A stretch of DNA of 24,657 nucleotides, from assembly GCA_052148715.1 (NCBI GenBank), contig JBKQHQ010000018.1:1-24657 (forward strand), in the 5' to 3' direction. The translations under genes and the position numbers were made by a program. The DNA comes from JBKQHQ01 sp052148715 (GTDB lineage: Bacteria > Pseudomonadota > Alphaproteobacteria > Rhizobiales > Xanthobacteraceae). Below the pieces are notes generated by a model. The model was not told the origin of the DNA. It saw nothing but the letters and a program-made list of their open reading frames with translations, and ran no database searches. Shown here piece after piece: positions 8,495 to 16,286 of the stretch; within the stretch, counting starts at the first letter, position 1, and the number at the start of each line of letters is the position of its first letter.

Positions 8495-9073
8495 ATGACG
8501 TCAATGAGTCCGAACTTCACCAGCACATCAAGCACCATGCTGGACGCCCTGCGCGCGCACTGGAAGCTGTTTCTGCTCCAGGGCATCGTGATGATCATCT
8601 TGGGCGTTCTCGCCGTCGCCGCGCCTGCGATCGCGACCGTGGCCGTCGACATCTTCGTCGGATGGCTCTTCCTGCTCAGCGGCATCGTCGGGCTGATTGC
8701 CTTGTTTTCGGTCGGCGGCGTGTCGGGCTTCCTCTGGACGCTCGTAACGGCGCTTCTATCGTTGGCCGTCGGAGCGCTGTTGATTTGGAAGCCGGTCGAA
8801 GGCGCGGTCTCGCTCACGCTGCTGCTCACCGCCTTCTTCGTAGCGGAGGGTATTTTCCAGATCGCGTCATCGTTCACCTACCGCGGCGCTCTGCCCGGCG
8901 GGTGGGGCTGGATGTTGGCGAGCGGTATTTGCGACTTGCTGCTGGCCGCCGTGATCATTTTCGCCTTTCCGACGAGTTCCCTCTGGGCGCTGGGTCTGAT
9001 TGTCGGGGTCAACCTGATCACATCAGGCGCCGCTGTGGTCACGATGGCGATCGCGGGGTGGGAAGGCGCTTGA
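8495..9073 (+). CDS. HdeD family (DUF308) membrane protein
   Basis: 192 residues with six hydrophobic segments in paired repeats. The first segment, WKLFLLQGIVMIILGVLAVAAP, is the hallmark of the HdeD/DUF308 family; it is followed by a VDIFVGWLFLLSGIVGL segment and a final LGLIVGVNLITSGAAVV helix. HdeD in E. coli is an inner-membrane protein linked to acid resistance; in rhizobia the relatives are mostly stress-related and uncharacterised. AGGAGA stands 8 bases before the ATG. I looked upstream for the GGAAC-type box of the alphaproteobacterial general stress sigma factor and did not find one. Confidence 0.9.
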   Translation: MTSMSPNFTSTSSTMLDALRAHWKLFLLQGIVMIILGVLAVAAPAIATVAVDIFVGWLFLLSGIVGLIALFSVGGVSGFLWTLVTALLSLAVGALLIWKPVEGAVSLTLLLTAFFVAEGIFQIASSFTYRGALPGGWGWMLASGICDLLLAAVIIFAFPTSSLWALGLIVGVNLITSGAAVVTMAIAGWEGA

Positions 9074-9115
9074 GCCTCGTCGCTTCCGTTTCACCTGCTG
9101 TCGCTGGAGACTATC

Positions 9116-9349
9116 ATGGCATCCGACACCGATCTCGGTACCGATCTTGCGCACCTGAAGACGGACACGACGCGGCTCGTGGGAGACAACGACAGATTGC
9201 GCCGGATCAACGCTCAAATGCTTGCGGCCCTTAGCTATGCGTTGCCGGTTCTGCGCGATGGCCTTCCCGAGTGCGTTAATTTCGATTGGACGCGAGAAGC
9301 CGTCGTCAAAGTCCAAGAGGCCATTGCCGAGGCGGAGCGTGATCCTTGA
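9116..9349 (+). CDS. Small helical protein, unknown function
   Basis: 77 residues, mostly charged helix (LAHLKTDTTRLVGDNDRLRR, then REAVVKVQEAIAEAE), so a short coiled coil is likely. There is no signal peptide or membrane segment. A GGAG Shine-Dalgarno is suitably placed before the ATG. It begins 42 bp after the HdeD-like gene on the same strand and may be co-transcribed with it. I do not recognise the family. Confidence 0.6.
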   Translation: MASDTDLGTDLAHLKTDTTRLVGDNDRLRRINAQMLAALSYALPVLRDGLPECVNFDWTREAVVKVQEAIAEAERDP

Positions 9350-9483
9350 GCGCAGGCCTGAGACGCAGGTAGCGGCGTTGTTGCGGCGGCGGGTTTTTCC
9401 TCGCGATGGGGGCACGGCGCTCCTTCAAGATTGTAGTCAAGCGGAGCAGTAGGTGCGGCGCGCAATTCGCGTGCATAAGCTCG

Positions 9484-10974
9484 CTAGCCGTGCCCCCGCT
9501 GCTTGGCCGCCTGGCTTCCGGCGATGCGTCCCATGACGAGGCAGTTCGCCAACGAGCCGCCGCCGATATAATCGTCATAGAAGAGGCCGCCAGCGCCTTC
9601 GCCGGCCGCGTAAAGACCCGCGATGACGCGTCCGTCGGTTTCCAGCACCCGGGCAGCGGTGTCGATCATGATACCCCCGAAGGTCAGAGTGATACCGGGA
9701 ACCAGCGGAAAGAAGGCATAGAATTTCGGCGTCGAGATCTTGTAGGCAAGGGTCGCCTTGGCGGGATCCGCATCCGGGGCCGTTCCGTCCTTAACGGCGT
9801 CGTTGAACTGCTTCACGGTCGCGGCCAACTGAGCCGGCGGAACGCCGATCTTCGCCGCCAGCTCCTCGATCGTGGCAGCTTCGATAAGCGGGAGCTTCAG
9901 GTGTTCGAACACGGTCAGTGAGCTGACGACGTCGGGCAATTTCTTGATCTCCTCGTCAAAGATCAGCGCCACGGTCTGGCCCGGTTGCTTGAGGGCCGCC
10001 TTGCCGTTGGCGACATAGCCCCTCGATTCGTCTATATAGCGCTTGCCGTCGCGGTTGATCCCTAAGCAGTAGGGCAGCGCCGCGAACGGATTGCCGGCCG
10101 CCGTCTCCTTCTGATTCACTGCAGCGATATGGAGCGACGCCAGTCCGCCCATATTGACCAGACCGGCGCCCGCCTCCTGCGCCATCAGCTGCCCGTCGCC
10201 GGTCGCCCACTTGACGCCGCGCACCATCATGGCCCCGGCGTTCGGGTCGACGAATTCCTCGAGGATGAGCGAATTCCCCGAGTAACCGCCGGCGGCAATG
10301 ATGACGGCCTTCGCCGTGTAATCGACTACCCCCTGCGGACCGACGGCGCGCACGCCCGCAACGGCACCCCGCTCGTCCATGATGAGCTGCTTCGCCTTCG
10401 TTTCGTAAACCACCTTGCCGCCGAGGCTCACGAAGCGTTGGCGCAAAGTACCGAGCAGGCCCGGCATACCCACATACGCTCCCGGTGCTGCCGTGAAGAC
10501 GCTGACGCGATATGGCGCCTCCGGTGCGAGCGGCAGGAATTGCGCGCCATGCTCCTTCATCCACGCGACGCCGCCGAGGACCTGCTCGGCGAGAACTCGG
10601 TAGATGTCAAGGTTTCCCCGCCCTTGGCTCTTCTTGGTGAAGTCCTCCAAATATTGCTGCTTCGCTTCCGGCGTATCGGCGCTCGGCACCACGAATAGGC
10701 CGCCGGCCAAGCGCGAATCGCCGCCGCTATGATTCTCCGCCATTTTTTCAAGGACGATCACGTCCGCGCCATCGAGCCTCGCCTGCAGCGCAGCCGCCGT
10801 GCCGCTCATTCCGGTGCCGATCACGACGACGTCGTGCGCTTCGGTCTGCCGACCTTTCGGCAGCAACTGAGCTTTTGCTCGGCGCACCGACGTTAGACCG
10901 GCCGCGGCGGCCCCCAATCCAAATCCCGCCAAAAGCCTGCGGCGGTTGACGCGATCTTGTGATTTCGTTGTCAT
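9484..10974 (-). CDS. Tat-exported FAD-dependent reductase, flavocytochrome c / fumarate-reductase flavoprotein-like
   Basis: 496 residues. The N-terminus carries a twin-arginine signal (Arg11-13 then LLAGFGLGAAAAG), so the folded flavoprotein is probably exported. The dinucleotide fold is clear: DVVVIGTGMSGTAAA (GxGxxG 53-58) and LEK (Glu76). The family core follows (IIAAGGYSGN 226-234; LYAAGEGAGG 454-463; IGGGSLANCLVMGR 470-483). By alignment from memory with Shewanella Fcc3, the acid Arg is kept (Arg318 in DESRGY). However, the substrate His of 'HTMGG' reads TLTFGG (429-434) and the Arg of 'NRLGG' is Tyr469 (DDYIGG). The substrate is thus probably not fumarate. The gene starts 16 bp after the cytochrome gene, with a GGAGG Shine-Dalgarno. 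Confidence 0.88.
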   Translation of the reverse strand: MTTKSQDRVNRRRLLAGFGLGAAAAGLTSVRRAKAQLLPKGRQTEAHDVVVIGTGMSGTAAALQARLDGADVIVLEKMAENHSGGDSRLAGGLFVVPSADTPEAKQQYLEDFTKKSQGRGNLDIYRVLAEQVLGGVAWMKEHGAQFLPLAPEAPYRVSVFTAAPGAYVGMPGLLGTLRQRFVSLGGKVVYETKAKQLIMDERGAVAGVRAVGPQGVVDYTAKAVIIAAGGYSGNSLILEEFVDPNAGAMMVRGVKWATGDGQLMAQEAGAGLVNMGGLASLHIAAVNQKETAAGNPFAALPYCLGINRDGKRYIDESRGYVANGKAALKQPGQTVALIFDEEIKKLPDVVSSLTVFEHLKLPLIEAATIEELAAKIGVPPAQLAATVKQFNDAVKDGTAPDADPAKATLAYKISTPKFYAFFPLVPGITLTFGGIMIDTAARVLETDGRVIAGLYAAGEGAGGLFYDDYIGGGSLANCLVMGRIAGSQAAKQRGHG

Positions 10975-10990
10975 TTCGTGTTTCCTCCGG

Positions 10991-11350
10991 TCATTTGACG
11001 TTGAACTGAAAACTATGGTGGCAGTCGCTGCAGGACACTTCGGATGGCTTGTGTATGTGATGGCAGTCGCTGCAGGTTTGGGCCTCGCCCGATTCCAAAT
11101 GCGGCGGCGCGTGCGGGTTGGGAACTGCGTTGCTGGTCAGCCCCGCAAGCCGCGCCTGGTCGCCATGGCAGCTCAAGCAGGCCGAATTCGGAGCCGCTGC
11201 GCTCGGCGGGCTTTCATGATGGCACGATCCGCATTGCAGACCGGCGGCCTCGTGGCGGTCGATGAGGAGGGACCGATCGTCACCCCAACAATTTGCTATT
11301 ATAGTCGCCCAGAAGACTGAGGCTATGATCCAAAGCAGAAGCCTGGGCAT
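10991..11350 (-). CDS. Exported tetrahaem cytochrome c, small-subunit-like partner of the flavoprotein
   Basis: 119 residues from ATG at 11350. An N-terminal hydrophobic segment (residues 3-20) is a signal peptide or membrane anchor. There are four CxxCH haem sites: CGSCH (40-44), CLSCH (58-62), CSDCH (93-97) and CSDCH (107-111). Spacing and sequence (CLSCHGD, CSDCHH) resemble the N-terminal haem domain of Shewanella flavocytochrome c3 and the separate cytochrome subunits of two-component periplasmic reductases such as the methacrylate reductase system. It lies upstream of the flavoprotein in the same operon and is likely its electron donor. A longer in-frame extension to 11455 lacks a signal peptide and I reject it; a TTG ten codons upstream of the ATG is possible. 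Confidence 0.88.
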   Translation of the reverse strand: MPRLLLWIIASVFWATIIANCWGDDRSLLIDRHEAAGLQCGSCHHESPPSAAAPNSACLSCHGDQARLAGLTSNAVPNPHAPPHLESGEAQTCSDCHHIHKPSEVSCSDCHHSFQFNVK

Positions 11351-11902
11351 CGACGAGGGCCTATCTCGCTCATTCAATTGTTCTGCAGATTGCCAATATC
11401 GGCGGTCCGGACCTTGATCTGAATCAATGCCGTCCGGCTCCCCCCCAAATCGCACTTTTTAATAAATTATTCGGTCAGGGACGCGGGGGCGTTGCCCACG
11501 CACACGGAGCCGGCGCGGAGAGGCAAAGTCTCGGGACGCCTCCGCGCAGTTGGTGAACAAGGCACTCGATATGTCAGTGCGGTCGGCGCTCCGTCCGGCT
11601 TTTCTTCGATGAGGGCGGGCGACATCGCCCTTCGTCCAGCGCGCCATTGCGGTGTCGACGTTGAACTGCCCGCCAAGCTGAAGCCGCAAGGGGCCGAAGG
11701 GGAAATGAGTACCCCGATGATGTACTCATTTGAATCGCCACAAAAATAATCGCGAGGCCGTGAGTTTAGGCTTTTGCATAATTGGCACCGCTGCGAATCG
11801 GATATGGTCCTGCATCGCCCCTGCGCGTCGTGACCAGGGCGGTCCACCAAATCGGTCGCCTCGTGTGGTCAGTGTTTCGGAGAGGGAACGCCCACATGGG
11901 CG
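11351..11902. other. Intergenic stretch with only weak reading frames
   Basis: Two overlapping frames in opposite directions cover about 11467-11850. The plus frame at 11492-11749 (TTG start, 85 residues, ending at an AT-rich patch) has somewhat coding-like third positions, but there is no ribosome site and no recognisable domain. I would not annotate either as a gene without homologues. Confidence 0.4.
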
Positions 11903-12112
11903 ATGAAGCGACAAGAATTCCCGAGGCTGAGGCCTGGACCTAGAGAACTCGCTCGCGGGATGAATTTGGCCATGCCACGTTTCAAAGCCATGCCAATCAC
12001 GATTTCGTCGGGAAGCATCATCTTTCCGGTGTTAGCAACCGTCCTGATACTCATTATGCTTTTTGGGATTCAATGGATTTGCACGGCCATCGCGGCGGTC
12101 GTCTCCTTTTAG
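11903..12112 (+). CDS. Doubtful small membrane peptide
   Basis: 69 residues, or about 50 if the in-frame ATG at 11963 is used. The C-terminal half is one strongly hydrophobic segment (IIFPVLATVLILIMLFGIQW), which looks like a genuine single membrane helix. The N-terminal part is basic and low-complexity. No clear Shine-Dalgarno is seen. It might be a small membrane protein or a chance frame. Confidence 0.28.
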   Translation: MKRQEFPRLRPGPRELARGMNLAMPRFKAMPITISSGSIIFPVLATVLILIMLFGIQWICTAIAAVVSF

Positions 12113-12345
12113 TCTCGGCACCGGTCGGCGTTCCCGCCGAACCATTGCATCACAACGACGACACAGACCGGATCGCGCCGGTCAATTCCGGGCCATTTGT
12201 CAGGAGTGAGGGCCGTTGTTAGGAGCGCCCGATCAAGCAGCTGTTCCTTCGCCGACAGCCTTATCCATTTCATTGGACACGGACCGATGGTCGACCAAGA
12301 AACCTTAAAGCATTTCCTACTCAAATCGACGCACATCCCTCGCCG

Positions 12346-12438
12346 CGTCATGGCCGGACTATGTTCCGGCCATCCACGCCTTCGCTGAGCCGCAAGGCAG
12401 CAAAGACGTGGATGCCCGCGACAAGCGCGGGCATGACA
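12346..12438. repeat. REP-like palindromic element with two hairpins
   Basis: Two GC-rich hairpins sit back to back: GGCCGGA (12352-12358)/TCCGGCC (12365-12371) and GCCCGCG (12414-12420)/CGCGGGC (12426-12432). They are bracketed by inner CATCCACG (12371-12378)/CGTGGATG (12407-12414) and outer GTCATG (12347-12352)/CATGAC (12432-12437) inverted pairs. This matches the layout of the abundant extragenic palindromes I know from Bradyrhizobium-type genomes. It lies between a poor region and the 3' end of the three-repeat protein gene, where it could stabilise or terminate transcripts. Confidence 0.85.
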
Positions 12439-12472
12439 GCGGGTGTATGATTCAATCCGAACGAGACTTGCT

Positions 12473-13309
12473 TTAGGGCGCGGATCCAATACTTCCGCCG
12501 CGGGCATTAATCAATGAGCGTGCGGTCGCCGCGTCTTCCGCGACGCCCTGCAGCCCAAACGGCAGCTGCAGCAACGAGCGCGCTTTCGGATTTTCGCCGG
12601 GAACGGGTGCACGAACGCGGATAACGTTGGCTCCGCTTATCCAGACCGGTTTACCATCGGGTCTGGTGAGTTTGGCGCAGAGCTCCATCAGTCCAAGCCG
12701 CTCTATTACCGACGGCACGTCTTCTTTGACGGCGGAGGATATCCCGAAGCCGAGGTCGATGGCCGTAGCACCTGGACGTTCCGGACTTTCTGTGACGCGG
12801 ATAACTTTGGCGCCGTTGATCCAGACCGGTTTGTCGTTAGGTGTAGCGAGTTTGCCGAAGGGCGGAGTCACGCCAAGCCGCATTAACACAGACGGCACGT
12901 CCTCCCGGACTGACTGGCTGAACCCGTCTCCATCCATGATCGCGTTAATCCGTGCCGAACTCCGCTCGTCGGCAAATGGCTCACGAACGCGCGCAACGGC
13001 AGCGCCTTTTATCCAGATCGAACCGAGGTTCGGTGCCAGGAATTTGGCTAAAGGCGAATTCGCCGGAAGTCGTTCAATTATCGAGTCAGGTCGTTCGACG
13101 GTTCTAAGGAAATGGAGCTTGCCCAAGTAGACTTCGGTATAACGTCCTCCATCAAGCGAAAATGACTCCCTCATCAGAACAACGTTGTTGGGGTCGAACA
13201 TCGGCAACGGAACGGGGCGCGCGGCCGCCGGCGACGACCGTGCACCCATCGTGCCCAGAGCCGTTGCGGCCAGGACTGTAACGAGGATGACTCCGATCGC
13301 GCGCAGCAT
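12473..13309 (-). CDS. Secreted protein with three internal repeats, unknown function
   Basis: 278 residues from ATG at 13309 (GGGAG upstream); a longer frame to 13432 would only add a basic, non-signal N-terminus. Residues 1-30 are a signal peptide (VILVTVLAATALG core, cleavage near SSPAAA). The rest has three diverged repeats of about 60 residues. Each has a '(D)VPSV-ERLG...AKL--PDGKP' part followed by a tryptophan motif: IWIKGAAVARV, VWINGAKVIRV and VWISGANVIRV. The similarity of the last two units is visible in the DNA as well. I recognise no named domain. The gene is divergent from the small secreted protein at 13471. Confidence 0.75.
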   Translation of the reverse strand: MLRAIGVILVTVLAATALGTMGARSSPAAARPVPLPMFDPNNVVLMRESFSLDGGRYTEVYLGKLHFLRTVERPDSIIERLPANSPLAKFLAPNLGSIWIKGAAVARVREPFADERSSARINAIMDGDGFSQSVREDVPSVLMRLGVTPPFGKLATPNDKPVWINGAKVIRVTESPERPGATAIDLGFGISSAVKEDVPSVIERLGLMELCAKLTRPDGKPVWISGANVIRVRAPVPGENPKARSLLQLPFGLQGVAEDAATARSLINARGGSIGSAP

Positions 13310-13447
13310 GGCCCGCTCCCGAGTTCTGCCGACATTGGCCGGAATGTAGCACAGGGCAAGCCGCGCGCTCTCCAATCGGTTTGGCGGCCGGATTGCGATG
13401 AACCGGCTTCCGAGCCGTCCGCCTCTGTGCAAAAATGCTGCACCAAG

Positions 13448-13511
13448 GGATTCCGGCTGGAGGCCTCATCATGCGCCTATTGGCAGCTTTCGCTTGCGCC
13501 GTAGTGCTAAT
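13448..13511 (+). repeat. Duplicated leader plus signal-peptide DNA, copy 1
   Basis: This 64-bp segment covers the ribosome site and first codons of the 13471 gene. It is about 53/64 identical, without gaps, to 13992-14055. The start codon falls at the same offset (position 24) in both copies. The longest identical run is from GGCAGC through TTTCGCTTGCGCCG, inside the signal-peptide codons. Confidence 0.85.
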
Positions 13512-13944
13512 ACCGACTCTCGCCTTGGCACAGTTGCAGCCCGGCAGCGCCGGCGGGACCATCGGCAAGACGGACAAGTCGATTTCGGGGGGCGAGGAGC
13601 AAGGCGGGCCCTCGCAACGCCCCCCTCGTTCCGCGAGCCAAAGCCCTAACGGCGGACAGACGTTGCCGCAGCTTATTCGGTTAAACGCAATGGGCACCTA
13701 CTCGATCACGTTGCGCCACGTGGGAGGCAATGTCTACCAGGGGACATGGAACGGGTACCCGATAACATCACGGATGACGGTGAGCATGACACCGACCTCC
13801 ATGACCCTTCAACGTCAGGACACGAGTAACGCAATTGGGCCATTGTATTCGGGGACCTATTCGGGGACGCGCTCTGGAAATACCGCCTCCGGCAACTTCG
13901 TCCATACCGATGGGGTCCAAGGCGCTTGGCAGGCGTCGTGGTAG
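13471..13944 (+). CDS. Small secreted protein, unknown function
   Basis: 157 residues from ATG at 13471, preceded by GGAGG. Signal peptide MRLLAAFACAVVLIPTLALA is cleaved before Gln21. Residues about 25-70 are Gly/Ser/Pro-rich and probably disordered. The C-terminal half (YSITLRHVGGNVYQGTWNG, then YSGTYSGTRSGNTASGNF) looks like an antiparallel beta domain with repeated G-x-Y/W-x-G turns, as in small lipocalin-like or extracellular beta-barrel proteins. It is followed 70 bp later by the caspase-SUMF gene, with which it shares leader and signal-peptide DNA. Confidence 0.75.
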   Translation: MRLLAAFACAVVLIPTLALAQLQPGSAGGTIGKTDKSISGGEEQGGPSQRPPRSASQSPNGGQTLPQLIRLNAMGTYSITLRHVGGNVYQGTWNGYPITSRMTVSMTPTSMTLQRQDTSNAIGPLYSGTYSGTRSGNTASGNFVHTDGVQGAWQASW

Positions 13945-13991
13945 TGTGGGCTGCCGGCTTCCGACCTGCTGTGGCATGATGTGGGTGCCGA

Positions 13992-14055
13992 GGATTCCGG
14001 CTCGGGGGCTTACCATGCACCTTGTGGCAGCTTTCGCTTGCGCCGTGATGCTGAT
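13992..14055 (+). repeat. Duplicated leader plus signal-peptide DNA, copy 2
   Basis: Second copy of the 64-bp segment, covering the ribosome site and first codons of the caspase-SUMF gene at 14015. It shares GGATTCCGGCT at its left edge with copy 1, and the ATG falls at the same offset. Similarity fades after the signal peptide, so the mature proteins are unrelated. Confidence 0.85.
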
Positions 14056-15829
14056 TTGCCTCGGCATTGCGCCGGGTCATGCCGAAAAGCGCGTCGCGCT
14101 TGTCATCGGAAACAAGGACTACAAGCCGGGTGTTGGCGCACTGGTGAACCCGCTCAACGACATTCGCGTCGTGGGTGACGCGCTCAAGTCCGTCGGCTTC
14201 GAACTGCTCACGCCCGTGCAAAACGCGACACGGACCGAGATGTTGAGCGGGGTTTACGAGTTTGCGTCGAAGCTGAAAGCCGCCGGCCCGGAGGCCGTCG
14301 GTTTCCTGTACTACTCCGGTCACGGCGTTGCGTCGGGGGGTGAGAACTACTTGATTCCCGTCGATATTGACGAGCCATCGACGGTGAAACTCAGCATTCA
14401 GGGTGTGCGGCAAAGCGAGGTGCTGGCCATCCTGCGCAACCAGGCGCCGAACGCTGCCCACTATCTGGTGCTTGACGCATGCCGCAACGCTTTGCAGGGC
14501 GCGCGCGGTGGTAAAGGATTCGTGCCGGTCGGGGAGCAGAGCGGCGTATTGGTGGCGTTCGCGGCCGAACCTGGAAGGACCGCTTCGGACACGGGCCAAG
14601 GCAGCGGCCCCTACGCTGCAGCATTGGCCGCAGAGTTGGTGAAGCCCGGCCAAAACGACCTGCTCATGTTCCACAAGGTCCGCATCGCCGTGATCAACAA
14701 GACGGGCGGCGACCAGATTCCGTGGACAGAGGATGGCATCCAGCGACCGGACCGGCCGATGTTTGCTGGTGAAAATAAACCTGTGGCGACAGCGCCATCG
14801 ACACAACCGGCGACGGCCGGCGAGGCGGCGCAGGCGTGGGCGATGGCGCAGAACACGACCAGCGTCGCGGTGCTGGAGGAGTTCATTAGGCGCTTTGGCG
14901 GCAGCTTCTATGCGGCCCTCGCGCGCGCCCGGCTCGACGACCTGAAGAAGGCGCAGCTGGCGGCGATGGTGCCGCCAACTATGCCTGCCAGCCCGTGCGG
15001 CGGCGTGACCTTGGCGTCGCTGTCCTCGCGTTCAGCGCAGCCGCTGTCCGCGAACGAAGAATGCGCGCTCAAGCCGAAGGACGTCTTCAGGGAGTGTGAT
15101 AAGTGCCCGGAGATGGTCGTGATACCCGCAGGGAGCTTCACCATGGGCTCGCCGGCGAGCGAGGAGAGGCACGGAAGCGACGAGGAACCCCAGCACTCGG
15201 TGACGATAGCCAAGCGTTTTGCGGCTGGCCGTTTTGCGGTGACGTTCGACGAATGGGCCGCTTGCGTGGCCGGCGGCGGTTGCAACGGTTACGAGCCATC
15301 GGATCCTCTGGGCTGGGGTCGCGGCCGGCAGCCGGTGATCAGGGTGTCGTGGGATGATGCCAAGGCTTATGTGGCGTGGCTGTCGCGCAAGACCGGGAAG
15401 CCCTACCGTTTACTAAGCGAAGCGGAGCGGGAGTACGTGACCCGCGCGGGAACGACGACGACATTCTGGTGGGGCGCATCGATCTCAACGAGTCAGGCCA
15501 ACTATGACGGGCGTTACACGTATGCCGGCGGCCCTAAAGGCGAGTTTCGGCAAAAGACGGTTCCGGTTGATACTTTTCAGCCAAATCCATGGGGTCTCTA
15601 TCAAGTGCACGGCAATGTCTACGAGTGGGTGGAGGATTGCTGGCACGACAGTTACACGGGGGCTCCATCCGATGGCTCACCGTGGGTATCCGGAGAGTGC
15701 AAGTACCGTGTCATTCGCGGCGGTTCCTGGAACTGGCTTCCATGGTACATCCGCGCGGCTTGGCGCAGCAGTGGCTCACCTGACCAACGGCTCTACGTCG
15801 GGGGGTTCCGGCTGGCCAGGGCGCTCTGA
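14015..15829 (+). CDS. Secreted caspase (peptidase C14)-SUMF (formylglycine-generating-enzyme-like) fusion protein
   Basis: 604 residues from ATG at 14015; the open frame extends further upstream through the previous gene but only this start gives a signal peptide (1-23, cleaved near GHA-EK). Residues 25-250 are a caspase-like domain (RVALVIGNKDY) with an intact dyad: His103 in YYSGHG and Cys156 in LVLDACRN. A linker (265-320) is followed at 366-603 by a SUMF domain: MVVIPAGSFTMGS, then SWDDAKAYVAWLS, GNVYEWVEDCW, RVIRGGSW and GGFRLARAL. The paired C-terminal cysteines of true formylglycine-generating enzyme are not seen, so the SUMF part is likely a binding or other modifying domain. Such fusions occur in bacterial metacaspase-like proteins; targets are unknown. 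Export is to the periplasm or beyond. Confidence 0.87.
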   Translation: MHLVAAFACAVMLICLGIAPGHAEKRVALVIGNKDYKPGVGALVNPLNDIRVVGDALKSVGFELLTPVQNATRTEMLSGVYEFASKLKAAGPEAVGFLYYSGHGVASGGENYLIPVDIDEPSTVKLSIQGVRQSEVLAILRNQAPNAAHYLVLDACRNALQGARGGKGFVPVGEQSGVLVAFAAEPGRTASDTGQGSGPYAAALAAELVKPGQNDLLMFHKVRIAVINKTGGDQIPWTEDGIQRPDRPMFAGENKPVATAPSTQPATAGEAAQAWAMAQNTTSVAVLEEFIRRFGGSFYAALARARLDDLKKAQLAAMVPPTMPASPCGGVTLASLSSRSAQPLSANEECALKPKDVFRECDKCPEMVVIPAGSFTMGSPASEERHGSDEEPQHSVTIAKRFAAGRFAVTFDEWAACVAGGGCNGYEPSDPLGWGRGRQPVIRVSWDDAKAYVAWLSRKTGKPYRLLSEAEREYVTRAGTTTTFWWGASISTSQANYDGRYTYAGGPKGEFRQKTVPVDTFQPNPWGLYQVHGNVYEWVEDCWHDSYTGAPSDGSPWVSGECKYRVIRGGSWNWLPWYIRAAWRSSGSPDQRLYVGGFRLARAL

Positions 15830-15998
15830 TCTCCGTCCTCAAGACTGCGGCCTAGATTGTCAAACCGTAATGCGAAAGCTGGAATCCGAATCTTGCGCGC
15901 CATCAGTCAAATGGAAGACTCGCGCTTGCCCTACGCAATCGCCGTGCTTTGCGAAAATATCGTAAATCGCCCGGCGGAATGAAGCACGGCAAGGGGGC

Positions 15999-16160
15999 TC
16001 AGCCCGAGCGACCCCAAAGGATCTTTTTCATGGCCTTGCCTAGCCGTGTCGATGATCGGTTTTGAGACGCGGTCAGCGATTTCCTAAAATCACGTCTTGA
16101 TTCTTTCCGCGTCTTGAAACGGAAGCCGCCGCCCGGCTTTTGCACGGTGGATTTTGCCAT
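15999..16160 (-). CDS. Small highly basic protein, unknown function
   Basis: 53 residues from ATG at 16160 with a strong GGAGGG site close upstream. The protein is very rich in Lys/Arg: it begins MAKSTVQKPGGGFRFKTRKE, continues SRRDFRKSL and ends AMKKILWGRSG. This composition fits a nucleic-acid- or ribosome-associated peptide, but no motif is diagnostic. It is on the opposite strand to its neighbours and fills most of the gap between the caspase-SUMF and lipoprotein genes. Confidence 0.5.
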   Translation of the reverse strand: MAKSTVQKPGGGFRFKTRKESRRDFRKSLTASQNRSSTRLGKAMKKILWGRSG

Positions 16161-16286
16161 CTACCCTCCGTCACGGCTGATCCTCCGACTCGTAAAATCG
16201 TACCACCGAGCGATCCAAGATTGACGTGACCGCGAACGGACGTTGTGCGTAAAGTGCGCGCTGTGCAGGACAGGTTGCGGGGCAAT

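Noticed and set aside
9406..9921. Plus-strand frame of 171 codons
   Set aside because: It is antisense to the C-terminal part of the flavoprotein, which has clear FAD-binding motifs.
11215..11240. Possible sigma-54 promoter TGGCAC...TTGC
   Set aside because: The spacing is wrong by three bases and the site lies inside the cytochrome coding region.
13706..14806. Minus-strand frame of 366 codons
   Set aside because: It is antisense to the secreted protein and the caspase domain, whose His/Cys motifs and signal peptides are clear.
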